Positions 41,689 through 50,648 of a stretch of 64,000 bases of DNA are shown in pieces. Under the pieces are notes generated by a model. The model had not been told where the DNA came from. It did not search any database and worked only from the letters and a program-made list of their open reading frames with translations. The translations under genes and the position numbers were made by a program. The first letter of the stretch is position 1. Every line of letters starts with the position of its first letter. The stretch is from Bacillus sp. RO1 (lineage in GTDB: Bacteria > Bacillota > Bacilli > Bacillales > Bacillaceae_I), in contig NZ_JAAZWB010000087.1 of NCBI RefSeq assembly GCF_012524115.1, forward strand, positions 186,001 to 250,000. The letters run 5' to 3'.

Positions 41689-42959
41689 AGTGCATCCTCC
41701 GCCAATCGGAATCCGCTGAACTGCCAGCGTTTGTCCGCTGGAAAGAAGTTGCGGTAGGTGTTTCGGATATGGTCCTGCGGTGTGGCACAGGATCCCCCGC
41801 GCAGCACCATCTGGTTGCACATGAATTTGGCATTGTATTCCCCAAGTGCCCCTTCAAGCGGCTTGCTGCCCGGATATGGCGAGTAGGCGCTTGCCGTCCA
41901 CTCCCATACATCGCCAAACATTTTGGAACTGACTGCTTGATTGAAGGGTGCCGGATGATAGTTGCCTGTGTCCATCGTATTCCCCTTTATCTCAAGATCC
42001 CTTGCTGCATGCTCCCATTCCGATTCTGTAGGAAGACGCTTCCCCTTCCACCTGCTGAAGGCATCCGCTTCATAGAAGCTGACATGGACAACAGGCTCAT
42101 GGGGATTGAGTTTCTTCTTGCCTGCGAGCGTAAAAATGGACCATTCGCCCTCATCGTCCTTGCTCCAATAAAGTGGAGCCTGCCAGTCGTTCTTTTTCAC
42201 CGTATTCCAGCCGTCGGAGAGCCAGTAATAAGGCTTCTGATAACCGCCTGCTTCAATAAACTCCAGGTACTCACCGTTCGTGACAGGATGATCTGCGAGC
42301 TTAAATGGCTCCAGCCAAACTTTATGATTCGGGCTTTCATTGTCAAAAGCAAAACCATCACCGTTATGCCCGATTTCAACGAGACCGCCATCATAAGTGT
42401 GAAAAGTTGATTCTCTTTTTTTGAATGGTGTAGTCGATTGGGATTCCTTATAGACTGGGTGTAACGGGTTAACAAAAAAGTTGTATTTTACATCCATTAA
42501 GATAAGCTCTTGGTGCTGCTGTTCATGCTGCATGCCAATTTCTATGAGGCTATGGATTTTGTCAGTCTGTTCGGATTTGGTCTCCTCCTGTTGCTCGAGC
42601 AGGTCCACGATATAATTATCGATAAAACTACGGTATTGGAAAATGTCTTGAATGCTTGGTCTAGAGAGGACGCCGCGTTGATGCCTTGGCTGAAATGGAC
42701 CAACAGTCTCGTAATAGGAATTGAAAAGAAAGTCGTATATTGGATGGAATTCCCGGTAGTTCTCGAAATACTCTTTAAGGACAAAGCGCTCAAAGAACCA
42801 GGTCGTGTGGGCCAGATGCCATTTTGGCGGACTGACATCCGGGTGTGACTGAATGATGAAATCTTCTGTCTCTAATGGTTGAACAAGCTTCATGGTGAGG
42901 TCACGCACATTCATAAATCGTTGGGAAATAGATTTGATTTGGTGTGTTTGTGTTTCCAT
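41685..42959 (-). CDS. egtB: Ergothioneine sulfoxide synthase EgtB
   Basis: A non-haem iron enzyme that joins hercynine to a thiol (cysteine or gamma-glutamylcysteine) with oxygen. The 424-residue protein has an N-terminal DinB-like domain with the iron histidines His51 (WHLAHTTWFFE) and His145/His149 (MQHEQQHQE), and a C-terminal FGE-sulfatase-type domain (about 190-424, with LRGGSCATPQDHIRNTYRNF and SGFRLAED). Translationally coupled to egtD. No egtA, egtC or C-S lyase egtE follows in this operon. Confidence 0.9.
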   Translation of the reverse strand: METQTHQIKSISQRFMNVRDLTMKLVQPLETEDFIIQSHPDVSPPKWHLAHTTWFFERFVLKEYFENYREFHPIYDFLFNSYYETVGPFQPRHQRGVLSRPSIQDIFQYRSFIDNYIVDLLEQQEETKSEQTDKIHSLIEIGMQHEQQHQELILMDVKYNFFVNPLHPVYKESQSTTPFKKRESTFHTYDGGLVEIGHNGDGFAFDNESPNHKVWLEPFKLADHPVTNGEYLEFIEAGGYQKPYYWLSDGWNTVKKNDWQAPLYWSKDDEGEWSIFTLAGKKKLNPHEPVVHVSFYEADAFSRWKGKRLPTESEWEHAARDLEIKGNTMDTGNYHPAPFNQAVSSKMFGDVWEWTASAYSPYPGSKPLEGALGEYNAKFMCNQMVLRGGSCATPQDHIRNTYRNFFPADKRWQFSGFRLAEDAL

Positions 42960-42983
42960 GGATACAGCTCCTTTTATTGGATT

Positions 42984-43610
42984 CTAGCTTTGTTCAACTA
43001 CATTTCCCTTTGCAGGGATGGGATTGTTTTGAAGCATTTTCGAAAAATGCACTAGGTTATATGCCATAATTTTAGCGTGCTCCATTGTGAAATCATTCTT
43101 ATGTCCCTCCGCTTCGATATACGATGATCCTGGACCTGCTTCGCCAACCCAGTATGTATCCACATTCGGCGGAATCGTGAAGCCGATATGCGTTAGTCCA
43201 TATAAAATAGATGCAGCCGCATGCTTCGCGCCATCTTCGTTACCTGTTATAACCACACCTCCCACCTTGTTATAGTAAATATATTGACCTTTGTCGTTCG
43301 TTAGTCCACTTCCGCCATAAAGCCGCTCCATCACCATAGTCGCGACACTGCTCTTCTCACCAAGCCACAGCGGCGTACCGATGATGACGATATCCGCACG
43401 CATCACCTTGTTGAACACTTCCGGCCACTCGTCCCCGTAGCCTTCATCTTCACTAACGCCAAATCTGATATTGTAATCTGCTATCCTCACAATTTCGGAC
43501 TCTACGTTTTCGTTGTTGAAATGGGTAATGACCTCTTTCATTAGAGCTTCTGTATTTGATTCTTCGCTTGAAGATTTGAGTGAACAGTTTAAGAAAAGTG
43601 CTTTTGTCAT
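42984..43610 (-). CDS. Flavodoxin-fold NAD(P)H-dependent FMN reductase
   Basis: A 208-residue flavoprotein of the NADPH-dependent FMN reductase/WrbA-like group: LFLNCSLKSSSEESNTEALM binds the FMN phosphate, and IIGTPLWLGEKSSVATMVME gives the second FMN loop. Located just upstream of egtB on the same strand (24-bp gap), so it is probably in the same operon. A direct role in ergothioneine metabolism is not known; it may only share expression. Confidence 0.85.
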   Translation of the reverse strand: MTKALFLNCSLKSSSEESNTEALMKEVITHFNNENVESEIVRIADYNIRFGVSEDEGYGDEWPEVFNKVMRADIVIIGTPLWLGEKSSVATMVMERLYGGSGLTNDKGQYIYYNKVGGVVITGNEDGAKHAAASILYGLTHIGFTIPPNVDTYWVGEAGPGSSYIEAEGHKNDFTMEHAKIMAYNLVHFSKMLQNNPIPAKGNVVEQS

Positions 43611-43842
43611 ATGGGGGAGTCCTCCTCTTTCTGGGTGAATTAGTTGAAAATATTACTCTTTACCCTATTAAAGGAAATTAAAACGTAAAAAGATACATTG
43701 GGTGAGTGTGGTTTTGGTTAAGAGTTTGTGAAGGGTGGTGATTTTGATTTTACTGGGGACAGTTTGGGTGGTTTCTTTTTTGGGGGATCGCCAAAATTAC
43801 TAGGCTTCTATTTTACTGACGATATATTGTCCAATTTGAAGA

Positions 43843-43902
43843 TTTATTAGCCAACTTTTAAATTTATTAGCGACTTTTTCGTTTTATTAGCCATTTGGGG
43901 TT
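43843..43902. repeat. 20-bp tandem repeats, TTTATTAGC family
   Basis: Three units at 43843, 43863 and 43883, 20 bases apart, each TTTATTAGC followed by CAACTTTTAAA-like variable sequence. Lies in a 371-bp gene-free gap between the FMN reductase gene and the terminator of the ABC operon. Only three units, so weaker than the other arrays. Confidence 0.65.
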
Positions 43903-43940
43903 GGATAAAGTCCATTCGACACGCATCGACACGAATTATA

Positions 43941-43970
43941 GGAAGGCTAACAAAACTTTTAGCCTTCCAC
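43941..43970 (-). terminator. Candidate terminator after the sigma-ABC operon
   Basis: GGAAGGCTAA (43941-43950) pairs with TTAGCCTTCC (43959-43968). The T-run on the minus strand is poor. Confidence 0.55.
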
Positions 43971-43981
43971 TCCGGTTCAAA

Positions 43982-45133
43982 CTACGCCAAAATATCTTTC
44001 CTTTTCTCTCGTTTAACACTCCAAAAGACTACTGATGAACTTATAAGCAGCACCAATGCCAGTCCTATTAAGAATGTGTACTTCGGCAACTCAAGGGTTG
44101 TCACATGCCTCAGTAGATAAGTGGTCCCCACACCAAAAGCTACATAAGCGAGCGGGACATGCATCCCGACACTTGTCATATAATTAGGAGAGATGTTTGA
44201 AATCCAAGCACAGACTACTATTAAAGCTATTCCCAGTATGTAGATAGCGACCACCGTCAAAATAATGTATTGCAAGAATGTCAAGTCAAACCACGATAAC
44301 ATAACGAAATTGAAAAATGAGTTGATATTTTGTGACAGAAACATATGGGTATCATTTGTTGCATAAAGACTGAAAAATAGAATTAGTTGTGCTGTTATGA
44401 CCAAGATACCTCCAGTTACCGCTGCCGCGAGTTTAGTACGAAATAACGATCGCCCTTTTTTAGTAGCGTACTGCAAGTGAATTACCTTGCTTTTTCTATC
44501 CTTTAAATAGAGTGGCATAATGAATAGCATGATACTCAAAAAGGAGAGAATGGCAACATCTTTAATTAAGAAATCGTAATTTTCAAAGACGATGTAAGAA
44601 AAGATATTTTCAGCCGATCCATTTTCACGCAGTTGCTCTATTCGTTCTAGTAGTGCGGGATTTGAGCTAGTTTCAAAATAAGAGATTCCCATCTCTTTTC
44701 GGTCTTCATAAGAAGAGATAATGGACTCCCTTGCTTGGATGTCATAAATCAAATCTTCCTTCTCCACTCCCACTTTTTCTCTTAAATCCTGTGCTACTTC
44801 GTTGTCAATCTCAGATCGATAGAGTGCTTCATAACTCGTTAAGTCAGCCACAACCGCCTTTTCATCTTCCTCTAGATAATTATGAAGGAGTGCCTCTCTG
44901 TCTTCAAACCGTTGTTGAAAGTCTCTAAACTCCTCTTCGTCCATTCCCTCTCCATAGTTCTCCAACATTTCCTGTGTCACCATAAAAGTATCCAATATTG
45001 GTCTTCCGTTCGGAAAGTATTTAAACTCAAAAACGATGAACAATTCATAGAAAATTAAACTTACGAGCACAAGCAAAATGGCAAACTGCCAAGTAAAAAG
45101 CTTCTTCCATTCTTCTAAAAATATTCTCATCAT
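43982..45133 (-). CDS. ABC transporter permease, second subunit
   Basis: Integral membrane permease of an ABC exporter (383 residues from the start chosen). Layout: an N-terminal helix (about 12-32), a large extracytoplasmic loop rich in Glu and Asp (about 35-180), then five or six hydrophobic helices. The start is uncertain: ATG at 45145 directly follows the previous stop without a ribosome binding site, while ATG at 45133 has GGGAAG upstream. Last gene of the sigma-factor operon. Same plan as the neighbouring permease, suggesting an old duplication. Confidence 0.75.
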   Translation of the reverse strand: MMRIFLEEWKKLFTWQFAILLVLVSLIFYELFIVFEFKYFPNGRPILDTFMVTQEMLENYGEGMDEEEFRDFQQRFEDREALLHNYLEEDEKAVVADLTSYEALYRSEIDNEVAQDLREKVGVEKEDLIYDIQARESIISSYEDRKEMGISYFETSSNPALLERIEQLRENGSAENIFSYIVFENYDFLIKDVAILSFLSIMLFIMPLYLKDRKSKVIHLQYATKKGRSLFRTKLAAAVTGGILVITAQLILFFSLYATNDTHMFLSQNINSFFNFVMLSWFDLTFLQYIILTVVAIYILGIALIVVCAWISNISPNYMTSVGMHVPLAYVAFGVGTTYLLRHVTTLELPKYTFLIGLALVLLISSSVVFWSVKREKRKDILA

Positions 45134-45145
45134 TTCGCTTCCCAT

Positions 45146-46414
45146 CTATATATTCTGATGCTTAAACTGCCTTATGCATAACCATGCCAGAAAACAAAGG
45201 CATGAAAACCACAAAATTAACGTAACCACTTCAAAGTAGGGGGTCATGGTAAATGGACTTCTTGCCATGAACGTTTTTTTCAAGCCCATCAACAAAATAA
45301 AAGGCGTATAATGGGTATAAAAAATTACCATCCCGTCCCTTGGCATCATGTTGGGCAACATAAGGCCGACGCCAAAAATGATGGCAAATACAGTGAAGGC
45401 CATGTATGTATTCTTGATCCAAACGGACAGACAGAACCCAAGGAGACAAAATAGGATTTGTAGGATTAATAACAGACTGCTAGCAATTGCCAAGAATTGC
45501 CCAAACTTAATTTTTCCCCAGCTGATAAATGGAACATTATTGTTTTCGGTTAAAAATCCTGAACTAATTGGAACATTCCAAAGACCGCTATAATCAAATA
45601 CCCAAAAGTAGATTCCTAGGGTAACGGTCATTAGGAGAATAAAAGTGAGGAAGGTCATTCCTAATGCGACAATTAATTTGTCCCAAATCAGCTTTCTCCC
45701 ACGTTTGGCGGCATACATAATAAGGGCTGTCTGCTGTTCAAACTCAAAGTTCACGATAAATGCCGTGATCAGCACCGTAAGAATAGTTAGCTGAAAAGAG
45801 ATTGGAAGGAACAGCTCTTGGAACAGTATGGAATGTGTGGCATATTCTTTTCCTGAAAAAAAGAGATGGAGGTGCTCCTTATTTTCCACTAATTCCACCA
45901 CACGCTCGCTCAGTACCTTATAATCTCTTAATACTTTATCTGCAGCCATTCCTGTCAAACCGAACATCTTAATTTGCCCTTCTCCGACTTTCCCCATGTC
46001 CATTTCATTATACTCTTGATCTATTTCCTCAGCAGACACTAGGTAGGACTCCAGTTCTGCAAGCTGTTTAATGCTTTCCAGTTCCTCCATTGTAAATAAG
46101 TTGGAATCCTCCATAGAAAACCGTTCTGAAGAATAGATGTTACTTGCCTTTTCAAACGGCTCTTCTCCATGCCGTGCTATAAGCTTGTTCCATTCCGCCA
46201 GTTCAATCTCGTAATCTTGTTTCATTGCCTCCCTGTTCTCTTCGTCCATCAATGTACCGTACTTTTCGATAATCGGTTGTATTCTCTTCATATCCTCACT
46301 CATTGAAGAATGCTGGAGGATAATAAACACGTTAAAAACCATAAATAGCAATAGTAACGTCCAAATGATTGGAGAGCTTATTAGTTTTTTAAACTCAAAG
46401 GTTTTGATACTCAT
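45146..46414 (-). CDS. ABC transporter permease, first subunit
   Basis: A 422-residue membrane permease: one N-terminal helix (about 15-32), a large loop (about 35-215) with many acidic residues, then about five hydrophobic helices (220-420). This ABC-2-like layout is typical for exporters paired with a Bcr/Yxl-type ATPase. The start ATG overlaps the stop of the ATPase gene (ATGA). Substrate unknown. Confidence 0.8.
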   Translation of the reverse strand: MSIKTFEFKKLISSPIIWTLLLLFMVFNVFIILQHSSMSEDMKRIQPIIEKYGTLMDEENREAMKQDYEIELAEWNKLIARHGEEPFEKASNIYSSERFSMEDSNLFTMEELESIKQLAELESYLVSAEEIDQEYNEMDMGKVGEGQIKMFGLTGMAADKVLRDYKVLSERVVELVENKEHLHLFFSGKEYATHSILFQELFLPISFQLTILTVLITAFIVNFEFEQQTALIMYAAKRGRKLIWDKLIVALGMTFLTFILLMTVTLGIYFWVFDYSGLWNVPISSGFLTENNNVPFISWGKIKFGQFLAIASSLLLILQILFCLLGFCLSVWIKNTYMAFTVFAIIFGVGLMLPNMMPRDGMVIFYTHYTPFILLMGLKKTFMARSPFTMTPYFEVVTLILWFSCLCFLAWLCIRQFKHQNI

Positions 46415-47280
46415 CCCAATGCTTCATCCTGGTACACATGAAGGAAGACATCCTCAAGATTTGGATGCACCTGCCGCCATTCAGGTTGTGCGAGTTCCTC
46501 TGTCAAAAACCTTACCTGCATCTTTCCACCTTCCTGTTTTTCTGATAGGGTATGGTGTTTTTTACGAAAATCACCTACCTTATTGAATTCCATTTTTGTC
46601 TCGTACACCTTACCGTTCAACCTGTTGCAAATATCTGATACCATTCCCTGAAGTAAAACTTTCTTATCTTTTATCATAATAATTTCATTTGCGATGGATT
46701 CTACATCTGAAACGATATGGGTGGAAAGAATAACGATGCGGTCACGTCCAAGATTAGTGAGCAGATTTCGGAATCTTACTCTTTCTTTTGGATCTAGCCC
46801 AGCTGTCGGTTCATCTAAAATCAGGATTTTAGGGTCGTTTAACATTGCTTGTGCAATACCAACCCGTTGAATCATCCCTCCGGAGAATTTTTTCATTTTT
46901 TTATCTGCCACTTCTTCCAGCGCAACAAGCTGTAAAAGCTCTTTAATCCGTTCTTTTGCTACACCTCTCTCCATCCCCTTTAATGCCGCAATATACAGTA
47001 GGTAAGCTGTCGGCGTGTAGTTTTTATAATAGCCGAATTCCTGTGGCAGATAGCCAAGCAGGCCACGATAGTCCTCGTCCATCTTGATAATATCCTTACC
47101 TTCGTAAAGAATGGCTCCACTGCTAGGGAATAATAATGTCGTCAACATCTTTATAAGCGTTGTCTTACCAGCTCCATTTGGTGCAAGCAAACCGTATACG
47201 CCATTTTTAAATTCAAGGTTCACTTTCTTTAATGCCTCAAACTTTCCAAAGTTTTTTGATACATTTTCAACAATCAGCAT
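46411..47280 (-). CDS. ABC transporter ATP-binding protein
   Basis: A 289-residue ATPase of the exporter type. Walker A APNGAGKTT (with Ala instead of the usual Gly in front), Q-loop in LGYLPQEFGYY, signature FSGGMIQRVGIAQAML and Walker B ILILDEPTAGLDP, H-loop STHIVSD. The C-terminal 60 residues are an accessory part. One base from the upstream membrane-protein gene and overlapping the downstream permease, so a tight operon. Presumably powers the two permeases. Confidence 0.92.
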   Translation of the reverse strand: MLIVENVSKNFGKFEALKKVNLEFKNGVYGLLAPNGAGKTTLIKMLTTLLFPSSGAILYEGKDIIKMDEDYRGLLGYLPQEFGYYKNYTPTAYLLYIAALKGMERGVAKERIKELLQLVALEEVADKKMKKFSGGMIQRVGIAQAMLNDPKILILDEPTAGLDPKERVRFRNLLTNLGRDRIVILSTHIVSDVESIANEIIMIKDKKVLLQGMVSDICNRLNGKVYETKMEFNKVGDFRKKHHTLSEKQEGGKMQVRFLTEELAQPEWRQVHPNLEDVFLHVYQDEALG

Positions 47281-47281
47281 A

Positions 47282-48037
47282 CTAAAGAACTCCTTCTACA
47301 TTGCGGAATGTTATTAATCTTTTTAAATTTCTTATATAAAAATAAACGCTCAAGGTTATCAGAATGGCATAGACATACACCGGTACACTACTTAAAAATA
47401 AGGAATATGCGATGCTATCAAACATAACTAGTGTGCCATTTCCGACAATCCATGCCGAGAACCAAACATAACTGACGAGCTTGCCTTTTCTCTTTTGCAT
47501 CGAATATAAATGGATACTGCCAAATATGCTTAAGGAACAGAGTGAAAGCATTAGAGCTTCCATAATATGTATCGATGAAAACATCTCTGAGATAATTGTC
47601 ATGAGCACAACGTTTAATCCTAATCCTATAACACTGAAAACCAACATGCGAAACGCAGCCAACTGAAACACGTGATACTTAAAAGTCATTTCCAGTTCAA
47701 ATGCAGGTTTCATTCGAGCATGTACCAACAAGGTACTAGCAATAACAAAATAGAACATAGGGGATAAGGTAAAAATCAACGAGTAAAGTTGTGTGTTCAT
47801 GGCATTTCCATTGAAACCATATAAAACAAAAACTAGGAGACTCATCATGATTACGGTAAGAAACGATACCTCTGTAGCATCCCGAAATACATAACGCCAT
47901 CCTATATGACGGTACATCTCATGTAAAAATGCTGGGAAGGATTGCTTCTTTTGTAGTCCTTTTTTTATGATGGACTCTATCTGTCCCTTCATTTCCACTT
48001 CAGTAGGATACTCAATTTTGAACCTTTCTCTCTCCAT
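47282..48037 (-). CDS. Membrane protein, possible anti-sigma factor
   Basis: A 251-residue protein with an N-terminal soluble part of about 55 residues followed by six hydrophobic helices. It overlaps the end of the ECF sigma gene by 26 bases, the usual position of an anti-sigma factor in such operons. I see no ZAS-type HxxxCxxC motif, so if it holds the sigma factor it does so differently. The alternative is a structural part of the ABC transporter. Confidence 0.65.
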   Translation of the reverse strand: MERERFKIEYPTEVEMKGQIESIIKKGLQKKQSFPAFLHEMYRHIGWRYVFRDATEVSFLTVIMMSLLVFVLYGFNGNAMNTQLYSLIFTLSPMFYFVIASTLLVHARMKPAFELEMTFKYHVFQLAAFRMLVFSVIGLGLNVVLMTIISEMFSSIHIMEALMLSLCSLSIFGSIHLYSMQKRKGKLVSYVWFSAWIVGNGTLVMFDSIAYSLFLSSVPVYVYAILITLSVYFYIRNLKRLITFRNVEGVL

Positions 48038-48590
48038 ACTGCATCCCTTCCATTCTCCTTTTTATTTTTCTAATTGCTGCATAATATTTCGTTTTCACCG
48101 TGGCTTCAGGTGAACCTAGGGTTGCTGCTATTTCTGCAAAAGTCTGCTCTGCAAATAGCTTCAGCCTCAGAATATCCTGTGATCTAACTTCCATCTCATT
48201 AATCAAGGATGCTACCTTCTCCACCTCTTCCTTAAATTCCAGTTCAACGGTGAAATCCACTTTTTCAACAACTTCCATTTCAGCCAGTGATTCCGAACTC
48301 CGATCATACCGATAGTGGCGAGAACGAAAATAATCAATGATTTTGTAGGTTGCTATTTTATAAAGCCATGTTTGAAAAGAGGCCTTTTTTCCTTCATATC
48401 CCCCAATAGACTGAAGCATGTGAATGAAAATCTCCTGTGTTAGATCCATGGACAGTTCTTTTTGTTGGGTTTGCTTATACACATATGCATATATAGATGG
48501 ATAAAATAGCGAGATGAGCTCATTAGCCGCATGTTCATCGCCTCTCTTCTGAACCTGCTTTATCCATTTTCTTAGCTGTTTTTCGTTCAT
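48012..48590 (-). CDS. ECF-type RNA polymerase sigma factor
   Basis: A 192-residue alternative sigma factor. Region 2 includes LISLFYPSIYAYVYKQTQ and DLTQEIFIHMLQSIGGYEG; region 4 includes LRLKLFAEQTFAEIAATLGS and EATVKTKYYAAIRKIKRRM. ATG at 48590 is eight bases after GGAAG. It heads an operon with a membrane protein, an ABC ATPase and two permeases. This is like the sigY-yxlCDEFG operon plan of B. subtilis, where the sigma factor drives its own operon. The promoter it recognises is not evident here. Confidence 0.88.
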   Translation of the reverse strand: MNEKQLRKWIKQVQKRGDEHAANELISLFYPSIYAYVYKQTQQKELSMDLTQEIFIHMLQSIGGYEGKKASFQTWLYKIATYKIIDYFRSRHYRYDRSSESLAEMEVVEKVDFTVELEFKEEVEKVASLINEMEVRSQDILRLKLFAEQTFAEIAATLGSPEATVKTKYYAAIRKIKRRMEGMQYGERKVQN

Positions 48591-48691
48591 TTTCAATTCT
48601 TCCACTTCCAGACTGGAATTGTACGTACACTTATATATTCGGAATTGATATAGAAATAGTTTTAGTTTACAAAAAAAAAATTCAGAAAATC

Positions 48692-48721
48692 AAAAAAGAC
48701 ATACCCTATTAAAAGGTATGC
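48692..48721 (-). terminator. Terminator-like hairpin upstream of the sigma operon
   Basis: CATACC (48700-48705) pairs with GGTATG (48715-48720), with a T-run on the minus strand. It would stop RNA coming through the 52-bp array before the sigma operon. Confidence 0.6.
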
Positions 48722-48736
48722 CTCTCTCCTTATTCA

Positions 48737-49405
48737 ATGAAGACCTCTCTCACTCGAATCCCCGGCCACTAACGTCTTCATATCCTCAATGAAGACTTCT
48801 CTCACTCAAATCCCCGGCCACTAACGTCTTCATAACCTCAATGAAGACCTCTCTCACTCGAATCCCCGGCGACTAACGTCTTCATAACCTCAATGAAGAC
48901 CTCTCTCACTCGAATCCCCGGCCACTAACGTCTTCATAACCTCAATGAAGACCTCTCTCACTCGAATCCCCTGCCACTAACGTCTTCATAACCTCAATGA
49001 AGACCTCTCTCACTCGAATCCCCTGCCACTAACGTCTTCATAACCTCAATGAAGACCTCTCTCACTCAAATTCCCGGCCACTAACGTCTTCATAACCTCA
49101 ATGAAGACTTCTCTCACTCAAATCCCCGGCGACTAACGTCTTCATATCCTCAATGAAGACTTCTCTCACTCGTATTCCCGGCCACTAACGTCTTCATATC
49201 CTCAATGAAGACTTCTCTCACTCGTATTCCCGGCCACTAACGTCTTCATAACCTCAATGAAGACTTCTCTCACTCGTATTCCCGGCCACTAACGTCTTCA
49301 TAACCTCAATGAAGACCTCTCTCACTCAAACTCCCGGCCACTAACGTCTTCATAACGCCAATGAAGACCTCTCTCACTCGAATTCCCGGCCACTAACGTC
49401 TTCAT
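48737..49405. repeat. 52-bp tandem repeat array with inverted arms (array 2, 13 units)
   Basis: Thirteen units start every 52 bases from 48737 to 49361. Each is ATGAAGAC, a 29-base interior (such as CTCTCTCACTCGAATCCCC then GGCCACTAAC), GTCTTCAT, and a linker AACCTCA or ATCCTCA. Arms are identical in all 13 units and identical to those of array 1, while the interior is unrelated to array 1. Across the 7-base linker the arms form a hairpin of 8 bp. The array lies between two minus-strand terminators (49440-49470 and 48692-48721). No coding frame. Confidence 0.95.
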
Positions 49406-49436
49406 ATCCACTTTCAGAGTACTTTCAAACCACAAG

Positions 49437-49472
49437 AAAAAACCTGCACACAAATTTGTGTCAGCAGGTTTC
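49437..49472 (-). terminator. Terminator overlapping the end of the patB-like gene
   Basis: AACCTGC (49441-49447) pairs with GCAGGTT (49464-49470), with an inner ACACAAATTTGTGT palindrome and a T-run on the minus strand. Confidence 0.85.
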
Positions 49473-50624
49473 CATTTCTCTTATAGCAGCCTTAATTCTC
49501 AATAGCGCCTCCGTTAGGACCTCACGAGGACAAGCGATATTTATCCGTTCAAACCCTTGTCCCCCTGCGCCAAATTTCATTCCTTCGTCTAGGCGGACTC
49601 CCGCTTTTTCTAAAAAGAAAGCATGCAGTTCTTCTGCAGGAATTCCCAGTTCTCTGCAGTCCAACCAAATTAGATGAGTTGCCTCTGGTTTAACTACTTT
49701 TATAGAAGGAATATGCTCTTTCAAGTAGCTGCAGACATACTCTAAATTAGCGTTCAAGTATTCTTTCACTTCTTGCAGCCACGGCAAGCCTTTGTAGTAG
49801 GCAGCAATGGTACCTTCTACGGCGAAAGCGTTAGGCCGCATCAGCCCGAAACCAGTTAATAATGTTTCATATTTCTCTTTAATGTCTTTGTTCGGAATGA
49901 TGAAAATAGAGCTTTGCATTCCGGCAATGTTAAATGTTTTGCTAGGTGCCGCACAGGTGATGGAAAAATCCAGATGGTCAGGATGCACCTTAGCAAACGG
50001 AATATGCTTATATCCCGGATAAGTGAGGTCACCATGCATTTCGTCTGAGATGACAATCACTCCATGCTTTTCACAAATCTCCCCAATCCGCCGCAACTCT
50101 TCTTGTGTCCACACTCTGCCCACTGGATTGTGAGGACTGCAGAGGATAAATACCTTTGTGTTAGGCTGCGCCGCTTTTTCTTCAAAATCCTCAAAATTCA
50201 TTTTATAGCCGTCCTCGGAATAGAGGAGGGAATTATGCAAGATGGTACAGCCTTGTGTTTGTATGGTAGAAAAGAAAGGATAATAGACAGGATCCTGCAC
50301 GATTACCGCATCACCTGGTTTCGTTAACGCCTTTAGTAAAAGGTTCATTCCAGGAATGATTCCCGGACTGAACGAAATCCATTCCTGCTTCAACTCCCAG
50401 TCGTACTGCGTTTTCCACCAATATTCAACAGCGTCATAGTATCTTGCACAAAACGTGCTGTATCCATAAATACCGTGTGTCGCTTTTTGGCTGATGGCAC
50501 TGACAATCTCCTCGGAAACCTGAAAATCCATATCTGCAATACAAAGTGGAATGATGTCTTGATCTTCGATAAACCATTTGACAGAATGCGTCTTTCTACG
50601 GTCGATGAATTTTTCCAGTTGCAT
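49461..50624 (-). CDS. PatB/MalY-type C-S lyase (PLP aminotransferase fold)
   Basis: A PLP enzyme of 387 residues that most likely cleaves cystathionine or other cysteine conjugates. Family marks: SPGIIPGMNLLLKALTKPGD, CSPHNPVGRVWTQEEL, SDEMHGDLTYPGYKH, and the PLP lysine in PSKTFNIAGMQ. B. subtilis PatB is its nearest named relative by pattern. ATG at 50624 has GGGGAGAAAG upstream. Single gene, 24 bases after proS but with no shared signals identified; a terminator follows. Confidence 0.87.
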   Translation of the reverse strand: MQLEKFIDRRKTHSVKWFIEDQDIIPLCIADMDFQVSEEIVSAISQKATHGIYGYSTFCARYYDAVEYWWKTQYDWELKQEWISFSPGIIPGMNLLLKALTKPGDAVIVQDPVYYPFFSTIQTQGCTILHNSLLYSEDGYKMNFEDFEEKAAQPNTKVFILCSPHNPVGRVWTQEELRRIGEICEKHGVIVISDEMHGDLTYPGYKHIPFAKVHPDHLDFSITCAAPSKTFNIAGMQSSIFIIPNKDIKEKYETLLTGFGLMRPNAFAVEGTIAAYYKGLPWLQEVKEYLNANLEYVCSYLKEHIPSIKVVKPEATHLIWLDCRELGIPAEELHAFFLEKAGVRLDEGMKFGAGGQGFERINIACPREVLTEALLRIKAAIREMETC

Positions 50625-50648
50625 GGCTTTCTCCCCTTAAAAATCGAT

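Noticed and set aside
48737-49405. CRISPR array
   Set aside because: Same reason: the interiors are almost identical in all thirteen units, unlike acquired spacers, and no cas genes are in the window.
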